From the NCBI RefSeq assembly GCF_029867415.1, contig NC_081185.1, forward strand, positions 83,330,679 to 83,394,678: a stretch of DNA of 64,000 nt, in the 5' to 3' direction. A program made the position numbers and the translations under genes. This document shows positions 56,626 to 64,000 of this stretch, in pieces. The stretch comes from Vicia villosa. Lineage: Eukaryota > Streptophyta > Magnoliopsida > Fabales > Fabaceae. The notes below the pieces were generated by a model. It was given only the letters and a program-made list of their open reading frames with translations, made no database searches and was not told the origin of the DNA. The stretch's first letter is position 1. Each line of letters begins with the position of its first letter.

Positions 56626-57235
56626 ATCCGTTCAATACTTTTGTTCACTCACAGATCCGGTGTGATTGGCCTACACGCGACCAAGATGCACCTCCATATC
56701 TCAACTCTCAGATCTCATCCATTCATGATCCAACGCACACAATCTCGCACGTGCACCATGGACGCTTAGAAGCGCACCACACAGGATTTCCAGCTAAGTT
56801 CTCTAACTTTCTTCTTATTTATTTTATTTTTTTATTAAATAATAAGTTTTCTATTTAATTGTTTCTTTTCTTATTTATGTTTTTTTATATATAATTTCTC
56901 TTAATGTTTTTAATTCTTTTCCAAAAAATCATAATATTTTTTTTATATATATTTATTAATGAAATAATTTGATTTAATTGCTAATATCCTTTTTATTTAA
57001 ATATTTGTTTAGATCGTTCAATTAATTATAAATACTTTTACTAATTGTTTGAAAAGCGCTTATCAAGATTAAAAAATTTAATCGAGAGCATATTTTTGCC
57101 TATTTAATTAATTAGGTTGAAAACCAATAATTAATTAATTTGGCTTTTATTTATTCTATTAACCATGGTTAACTCGTACCCTCATCAGGGTTTGCGAAGA
57201 TCATACCTACACTAAATATTTTCCTTTGTGCATTT

Positions 57236-57840
57236 TTTCAGGGTTAACAACAGGGTTTTCTCCGACTATGCGCCACGCCCATTACGAAGCTAAGTCTCGA
57301 CTCTATTTTCTTTTATTATTTATTCTTTATTTGCATTATAAAATTGCTATTAAGGCTAAAACCTCGAAAGTCAATGGACTCTTTTACACTCACGTATCTT
57401 GCCTATTTTTGCCCACTTTTCAGGGTTAACCTCAAGGCTACCTCTGACAACGAACCATATCAGATCAAATCAAAAGCTAAGTCCTATTTCGTATTTATTT
57501 TAAATAATCATTCTATTTTATTTTGTTTTTATTTATCAAATTAGGGTTAACTTTAATTGCCATTGAATTAGGCATACACTCACTGCCTCCTATTATTTGC
57601 CTCTTAATTCTCAGATGATCAGGGTCAATGCTTAACGCTTAAGGCAAACTTTTGCCCATCAACCTTCATCAATCGAAGCTAAGTGTTTTTACCCCTTTTC
57701 TTGTATTTTTACTTTTATTGATTAGGGTTAGATGTATTTGACTTTTGAACTTATAGTGCACTCACATATATCTTGTTTCTTATTTTTTCCACCTTTTCAG
57801 AGTTTGCCAATTGCCAAAGCTTCAAATAGTCGGTAACCCT
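57236..57840 (+). repeat. Ogre LTR subrepeats
   Basis: Boxes of TTTTCAGGGTTAAC or a variant at about 57236, 57417, 57612 and 57796, each followed 45-65 bases later by AAGCTAAGT or a variant (57290, 57475, 57676). Same module order as 1900-2470. Confidence 0.65.
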
Positions 57841-58825
57841 AAACCCTGATCTTAATTATTACTTGTTCAGACTTATTATTTATCCCGCTGGTTTCATTTT
57901 CCCTTTTTCCCCGCTGGTTTCATTTTCCCTTTCCCCATTATTGCTTTAATTGTTAATATAAATTGTTTTGGTTAGTAATTCTAGGGAGTGCAAGCTTGTA
58001 TTTAACCTAGAATAACTAATTATAAGATAAATATCTGAATCAAATCACGTGATTGTTGCACCCACGCACACTTTTTGGGTAATCTGTCTGTTGCCTGTTG
58101 CCTGTTGCCTTGTTGCCTTGTGTTTTTGCAGAATAGCCATTTCCCTCGAATACGAGGATATCTCAGCCATGTTGCCTCGATTATGCAAAGGTCATAAGAC
58201 CCTAATGATGCTTCCTTCGATACACCAATATAACCTCGACCCTCGGAAGTTGCCTACGAAAGGCTGAGGTATCCTCTGGTTGCCTAACGAAGAAGGCTAT
58301 TCTGATCCTTCCCTTAGACTACCCGCCCCTCTATGGCTTGGGACAGTCTTATGGCGAACGATAACTCGATGACCCGTTAACATCCAAACGAAAGACTTTC
58401 TGTCCTCTTATGGCATGGATAGACCCTTTCACCCTGAAAGGCTAAAAGAACATTTTTCATCTAACCAGGTAATTGCCCCTAATTGCTTTGCCTTGTTCTA
58501 AAAACTTTTTCATCTTTATTTCTAAACAAACACTCTCAAGGCTACGCTCATTTACGAGCTAAAGTCCCTGAGTCTCTTTTCTTCTACCTTTCTTTTGGTT
58601 TCGAAAACGAGCAAAGCAATTAAGAGCCCATGGAAAACCATGGATGCAAAGGGTGCCTTACACCTTCCCTTTGCATAAATTACCCCCCGAACTCAGTTTT
58701 TGTTTAAAAGGGTTTTCCTGTTCTTTTAGCCTTTCTAATATTTGGATAAAATAAAAGTCGGTGGCGACTCATGCTTAACCGCGACATTTTCGATTATAAA
58801 AAGTCAGTTCACTGTATTACATAAC

Positions 58826-58843
58826 TGGCGACTCTGCTGGGGA
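58826..58843 (+). promoter_or_regulatory. Ogre primer-binding site (tRNA-Arg type)
   Basis: TGGCGACTCTGCTGGGGA four bases after the LTR end, identical to the X site. Confidence 0.92.
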
Positions 58844-59017
58844 TAAATTTCGATAAAAGAAGGGTTACCTTAAAAGTTTAGGATTCACTTAAAATGTTTT
58901 CTATTGTTTGCTTTGTTTGATTTATTTTTGCAGGACTGTTTTGGTTATTTTGCTGTGTAAAAGATCCTCACCCGGATCTGAGTACCTTAGGTAAATGGCA
59001 TGAGATCAAGGAGACTG
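58844..59017 (+). other. Ogre leader, first part
   Basis: Untranslated leader after the PBS, interrupted at 59017 by a solo LTR whose target duplication is GACTG (59013-59017). It resumes at 61601. Confidence 0.75.
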
Positions 59018-59733
59018 TGTAACACCCCAAATTCTACCCAAAAATATCATGCGAGAAATCAGAGTCTTTTAAAAACTATCAACAATGCATTTGGGATATC
59101 ACATTTACTTCCTATAAACAACTCATAAACAGATACATAGCACTTTAATCTCAGAGAAGCACAAAACAACCTATAACAGCTCTTAGACAAACCAACTTCA
59201 TTTTAATATGCAGCGGAATCATAACATTCGAATTTATAAACAAATCATCTTATTTAATCGGAAACAACTTCAAACATCATAGTACTTCTCATTATCCAAT
59301 TTGGAACTCAACAACTAAAACATGAACAACATAGAAACAACAATATAGACAACCCCCGAGTGCTACGTATCAGAGCGACACACCAACCAGACACGGTGAA
59401 TCTACAAACTTCCACAGCTATACTTGAGTACCTGCCCATTTCCCATGGTAGGGGAAACATCAGCAGAAGGGGTGAGATATCAAACATTATAAAGAAAAAT
59501 ATGATAATACATATAGCAAAGATAAAATCATACACAATTCACCACTTCTCAATATAAGCAATTTGCATCACAACAATAATGTTAACTATCAACTATAACA
59601 ATGTATTCAAGTTTACAAGTATGTCATTCAAGCACATAATAACATATACTTCATAATCACAACGTAAATTAATACAACTATCAACAATGGCAAAACATGG
59701 TTCATATATTCCACATATATACATATATCATTA

Positions 59734-59798
<65 letters not shown>

Positions 59799-61595
59799 CA
59801 TTCTCATCATATACGTTTCATTTACATATATCACCAAAATCATGTATCAAACATCACCAAATTTAATTATCACATCTCATGCACACATAACAATCACCTA
59901 ATCACATAATTACATATATTCAAACATCACATAACTCCAATGTAACTCAATGCAAGACATGTGACTCTATGCATGTGGTACCCAATATGGACCCAAAGTT
60001 CCACCGCTTCCGATTCATATAGAATCTAGCCTCGCTTCAGATCCGGACAAGACCAAAGCCACCAAATGTAAACATATAGTTTACCGCTTTCCGATTCACT
60101 CTAGAATCCAAGCCACGCTTGTGTTTCAAAGCAATTCCACCTATGTTTCAAGGCACACTATGATATGAATGTATGTACAATCTCACAAATATATGCAATT
60201 AAGATCATCTCTACCATCTTAACTTTCCACATATCACAATAATTCAACTCTATGAATTATCCACCAATTGTACACAACATTCACAACACACACACATCAT
60301 TCACATATGAGAGGCCAATTAATCAATTACGATTCACACAATCCAATTAACACTAGTAATCATACTATCTCATGTTAATTCTCATTTTTGTCAATTATAC
60401 ATGAACACACATTTTCAACATCAAGCAATTAGTCATTAGAATTAATGCTAACCAACTAACCATAAAGAATCAATATCAAAACAACATCATTGGCATGACA
60501 ATATATATTTCTCAACATACATATTCAAGCCAAAACACAATTACAAATAATTTCTCAAAATACCGTAATTTACCGATAAACCGAATAATTGGTCCAAGTT
60601 CAAGTATGTTCCAATCACATAGACTTATTGGAATCAATTCAACTAATAATTTAACTATCCAATTAATAATTAAACTATATTAATTTCAATTCAACTATTA
60701 TATTTCTATTCCATTATTTTCCAATTCTATAACAAAACCCATTATTTCACTATCAATGGTTTACTCACAACAAACATAACAATCTAATACACATAGATTA
60801 TCAATTGCACACAACTTATCACATTTATATCATCACATTCAAACAATCATCAAATACCCAAAATTGCAACATAGAAGAACATGGATATCAAAGAATAGAA
60901 TTAAACCCACTATAACATACTATCATACAACCCTTTAGCATGAAAGAACCCCACCCTTACCTTGGCAAATATGAAATCTTTCACCATAGCTCTAAGCTTT
61001 TCTCCAAAATAAATCCTTCAAACATAATTTGGAGACACACCTAAAAACCAGTTCGGAAATCAGCTTATCAGACGAACTTAAAATCCTCAAAATCAAAATC
61101 GCTCCGGTCAGAACTTACCTCTATGAGTCAGGAACGTTGTGTCTAAACCACGCGACGATCCAACGGTTGGATTGAGAGATACATCCGTTTTGCTAAGGTG
61201 ACTCAATGCTGAAACTTGCTGCGAAAATGAGGTTTCTTCTAGCTTTTCTCTTCCACCATTGTTCTCTTCCCTTTTGCCTCTTTTCTCTTCTTCCTATCTT
61301 TTCCCCCAAATGAAAATAGTAGCCTCTAAAACCCTAACCTTCTCTTACTATCTCACTTATGTCAATTGGGCTTAACCCACCAATCCATCCATTATGTTTC
61401 TATCACTTAGGCCCATTTAGTTATATCTCTCTAATAACTCAATTAAGTCAAACAACACAAACACTCACATAATTAAATACTTAAATAATTATTATATCAC
61501 ATAATAACTAAATAAATAAGTTATTATTAAAAACACCAAACAATATAATTACTAATATAATTAATAAAAATATTAATAAAAATCGGGATGTTACA
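59018..61595 (-). mobile_element. Solo chromovirus-type LTR, TSD gactg
   Basis: Bounded by TGTAACACCCC and GGGATGTTACA with GACTG on both sides (59013-59017, 61596-61600). Orientation is minus: the minus strand begins TGTAACATCCCGATTTTT and near its end has ATATCTCACCCCTTCTGCTGA, matching TGTCTCACCCTTACTGTTGA near the end of the C LTR. It is therefore a distant relative of C's LTR family. AT-rich and without coding capacity. Two CCGATTCA..AGAATC blocks recur at 60010 and 60092. Confidence 0.92.
59738..59796. repeat. TA microsatellite
   Basis: About 28 uninterrupted TA dinucleotides inside the solo LTR. Confidence 0.95.
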
Positions 61596-61600
61596 GACTG

Positions 61601-61714
61601 CACAGCGTATACTGATGTGGTTGATCTGATGGCCATCGTTAGTGTGACACATTGGTTTGTCCTGGTGTTCCTTGGGATCCGACCTGAGGAAATGCTTGGC
61701 TGACGCGTGGTGTC
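61601..61714 (+). other. Ogre leader, second part
   Basis: Continuation of the leader after the solo LTR (CACAGCGTATACTGATGTGG onwards). It is cut by a second Ogre-type LTR at 61715. No ORF is recognisable. Confidence 0.65.
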
Positions 61715-63001
61715 TGTCATACCCCAAAATTTGCCCTCCTGGTTTTATTTCTACTGGTTTATGTTTTTATATCATCTGCATACTTCCATTAGGACATTAA
61801 CATAAATTTGCATTTATACAAAAAATCTAAAAAAATTCATGCATGTGTTCATTTTACACATTTTTATTCCATTGCACGATTTAATTTCACTAATTATGGA
61901 GGTTTATAGTTTTAATATTTAATTCAACTTTAATTTAAATCGAATTTTAAATTAAAACTATTAAATCATTTTAACTCATTATACTAATATTTCATCCTTT
62001 TTTTAATGCATAATTTGTTTGCCCTTACTAATATTTTTAGGTACAAAAAGAAGAAGCCCAATCTTACATCCTAGAAGACCCATAAATCAACTTCTTTTTA
62101 TTTTATGATTTTATTTCTTTAATTATTGATTTTTAAATCAAATTAAAATCATAATGAAAGGGGAAAGATTATATGAGACATTCACAAGGCAAGAAATAAT
62201 ACGTGAGAATATTTGGAAAAGAGTGAGATTGAACAAAAGTGGAAAGCTTGGATAATTGATTTTTAATCAAATCTCAATCTCCATAATTCACTAAGATTGA
62301 ATCCAATTTCTTGACCTAAAATCGACTCCATATATACTAAGCTTAGACAAATTGCAAGAAAAAAATTCGGCAGCTTCATGAACCCGGCAAAGTCAAAAAC
62401 GTGAAAACCGAATGAAGGGGCAGAGGAGTTGGGGACGGATTCAAGCCAGAGAAAACTTCATAATCTATTCCTCAAAGCCTTCTGGATGTGATCGCATCGT
62501 CTCCTTCGATCCAAACGTGCAAACCCATCTCTGTATTCACGGTTTGCATTTTCATTTTTTTTTAAAATTTAATCTCATGATTTCATTCACCGTAAACGTA
62601 ATTTGATTGCATATTGGTGTTTATAATCGTGTTTGTAAAGTGTTTGAAACATTTAATTGAAGTTTTGATGCAGGAACCCTAAGATGCCATTGTTAGGGTT
62701 TACCTTCTTCAAATGAGGGATTTTAGTTGGAGGCAAAATTAGGCAAAATTAAGGGCATAATCGGACTCGGGATAATGTTCATAGTTAATCTGGGTTATTA
62801 TTTTGTGTTTATTGATGAATTTTCGTAGGTTTTGAGATTTGGGGTTCATGGCCACGATGCAAAACGTTGCTAAAATGTCTCTGTTCTTCCAGAAAATCCC
62901 ACGAAGGGGATGACAGGCTGGGCGCTTTTTTTTAATTCAAACACTCGATTTATTTATGTTATATACTTACTGTTGTACAATAATATCATGAGACAAACAC
63001 A

Positions 63002-63083
63002 TCATAGATGGCAAGGGAATGGGTTTAGTGTTGGCCAGCGAGAAGACCTGGGTTTGAATCCCAGGAAAGTCACTTAATTTTTT
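63002..63083 (+). promoter_or_regulatory. tRNA-like Pol III cassette inside second Ogre LTR
   Basis: A-box-like TGGCAAGGGAATGGG from 63009, B box GGTTTGAATCC (63051-63061) 42 bases later, perfect T-arm stem CCTGGG/CCCAGG around TTTGAAT, and six Ts at 63078-63083. Sequence differs greatly from the copy at 56541, but position and elements agree. Confidence 0.6.
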
Positions 63084-63659
63084 ACAATTGCAAATCCGTG
63101 CAATCCAGTGTGTTAGTCAGAGCGAGATCCACCATACGCCTTCCAACCAATGGCCATCAGATTTCAGGAAAAGATAATCCAACGCTCCTGAGAGCGCATA
63201 CGCACCATGTACCTCCAAGAGCCTACCACACCAGATCAATTACGCTAAGTGCCAGATTTTTTTATTTTTATTGTATAACTTAGTTTTTATTCTAATTTTA
63301 TGTGTTTATTTAATACAAACTCATTTAAATATTCTCCCAAATTTCATTATTTTCATAAGTAATAAAAATTATTATTTATTTTTATAATTTGATTTTAGTC
63401 ATTTTTTTAATTAAATGATTAAATTATTTTAGTTATTTAATTACTTAATTAATTATAAAGACTTTTATTAATTGATTAAAATACCCAATAGGTTAGAAAA
63501 TTTAATCGAAATTTTATCTTCATCGATTTAATTAATTAGGTTAAAACCAATAATTAATTAATTCGATTTCATTTATTTTATTAACCATGGTTAACTTGTA
63601 CCCTAATTAGGGTTTACACAGATCATGCCTACACTGAAAAAAATATTTCTTTTTCTGTG

Positions 63660-63912
63660 TCTTTTTCAGGGTTGACTTTTCAAATGCATTTCGACTACGC
63701 GCCACGTCAAACTCAAAGCTAAGTCCTGATCTCTTTCTTATTTAAATTTTCTTGTACCTTTAATCAATTTTTAGGGATTTGTTCCCGCCGTCAATGAATT
63801 CCTTCTACACTTACTTCTTCCTATATTTTCTATCAATTCTCAGATGATCAGAGTCAATGCTCGAGGCAACCTCCGACTGCCAACCCTGTCAAATCAAATC
63901 AAAAGCTAAGTA
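63660..63912 (+). repeat. Ogre LTR subrepeats
   Basis: TTTTTCAGGGTTGAC at 63663 with AAAGCTAAGT at 63715, and a TTCTCAGATGATCAGAG unit at 63836 with AAAAGCTAAGT at 63900. Two units of the same module seen in the other Ogre LTRs. Confidence 0.65.
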
Positions 63913-64000
63913 TTATTTTAAATAATTGTTTTATTTCATTTTACTTTGTTTTTTTCAAATTATGATTAACCCTAGTTGTCAATGAATCGATAATGCACTC

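Larger units (their letters stand above)
54831..58821 (+). mobile_element. Ogre-like Ty3/gypsy 5' LTR, complete (about 4.0 kb)
   Basis: Starts TGTCATACCCCAAAATTTGC, ends GTATTACA, and is followed at once by a tRNA-Arg-type PBS. Its length fits Ogre LTRs, which are several kb. It contains the tRNA-like cassette (56541-56625), four TTTTCAGG..AAGCTAAGT subrepeats, an A-rich signal and the PBS-like GGTGGCGACTC box (58760-58770). It is homologous along its length with 1-3457 and more distantly with 61715-64000. No coding capacity. Confidence 0.93.
61715..64000 (+). mobile_element. Second, divergent Ogre-like LTR, right end outside window
   Basis: Starts TGTCATACCCCAAAATTTGC, then diverges (CTCCTGGTTTTATTTC). 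The layout matches 54831-58821 in compressed form: a CACGGTTTGC block (62536 here, 56096 there), tRNA-like cassette, T-rich part and TTTTCAGG..AAGCTAAGT subrepeats. It lies only 114 bp of leader downstream of the interrupted Ogre, so it is another insertion. Its end and TSD are outside. Confidence 0.88.

Noticed and set aside
59628..59909. ORFs of 70-71 codons over the TA repeat
   Set aside because: They encode only YI/IY dipeptide runs from the microsatellite.

Overview
The window reads as plant nuclear repeat DNA. I see no intact host gene. The lineages (Ogre-type Ty3/gypsy with a tRNA-Arg-type primer site, SIRE/Maximus-type Ty1/copia with an extra ORF after pol, a Tekay-like chromovirus derivative, a legume-style LINE) and the LTR start TGTCATACCCCAAAATTTGC suggest a large-genome legume, probably tribe Fabeae (pea, vetch, lentil, grass pea). 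The organism assignment is inference from family recognition.

The left and central 50 kb are a nest of transposons that can be unpicked from 5-bp target-site duplications (TSDs). The base is S2, a minus-strand SIRE-type copia element (37423-50820). S1, a plus-strand SIRE-type element, sits head-on inside S2, with its 3' LTR ending at 37422. S1 received three insertions: an Ogre-like LTR (1-3457), a 3.3-kb solo LTR in its pol (4088-7376, TSD gggat), and a 23.5-kb minus-strand element X in its 3' LTR (13211-36748, TSD acagc). X carries a second minus-strand element, O2 (16895-29524, TSD acggg). S2 received a 7.85-kb noncoding plus-strand element, C (40023-47875, TSD ggttt). LTR-LTR differences counted by eye (O2 about 0.6 %, C about 0.8 %, X about 1.1 %) fit this order.

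X and O2 share one plan: LTR, tRNA-Arg-type primer site, leader, gag remnant with a CX3H...GH...C motif, a conserved noncoding module with a hairpin, a tandem array, polypurine tract, LTR. Neither has pol, so both must have been mobilised in trans. C has no coding capacity but has near-identical LTRs, a tRNA-Met primer site and a polypurine tract. S1 and S2 carry stops, frameshifts and, in S2, loss of RT/RNase H.

From 50821 to 54830 is a graveyard: a copia LTR-like scrap, a LINE RT pseudogene, a Ty3/gypsy protease fused to the end of pol by deletion, and a cluster of short dyads. From 54831 to the end is Ogre DNA: a 4-kb LTR with primer site and leader, the leader split by a 2.6-kb solo chromovirus-like LTR (59018-61595, TSD gactg), then a second, divergent Ogre LTR running off the window.

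The most unusual signal is a tRNA-like polymerase III cassette (A box, B box at tRNA spacing, T-run) inside the LTRs of three Ogre-lineage families at comparable positions. Other recurrent signals are clusters of near-perfect palindromes in LTRs of unrelated lineages, and a copy of the start of the primer-binding site near the 3' end of each Ogre-lineage LTR.
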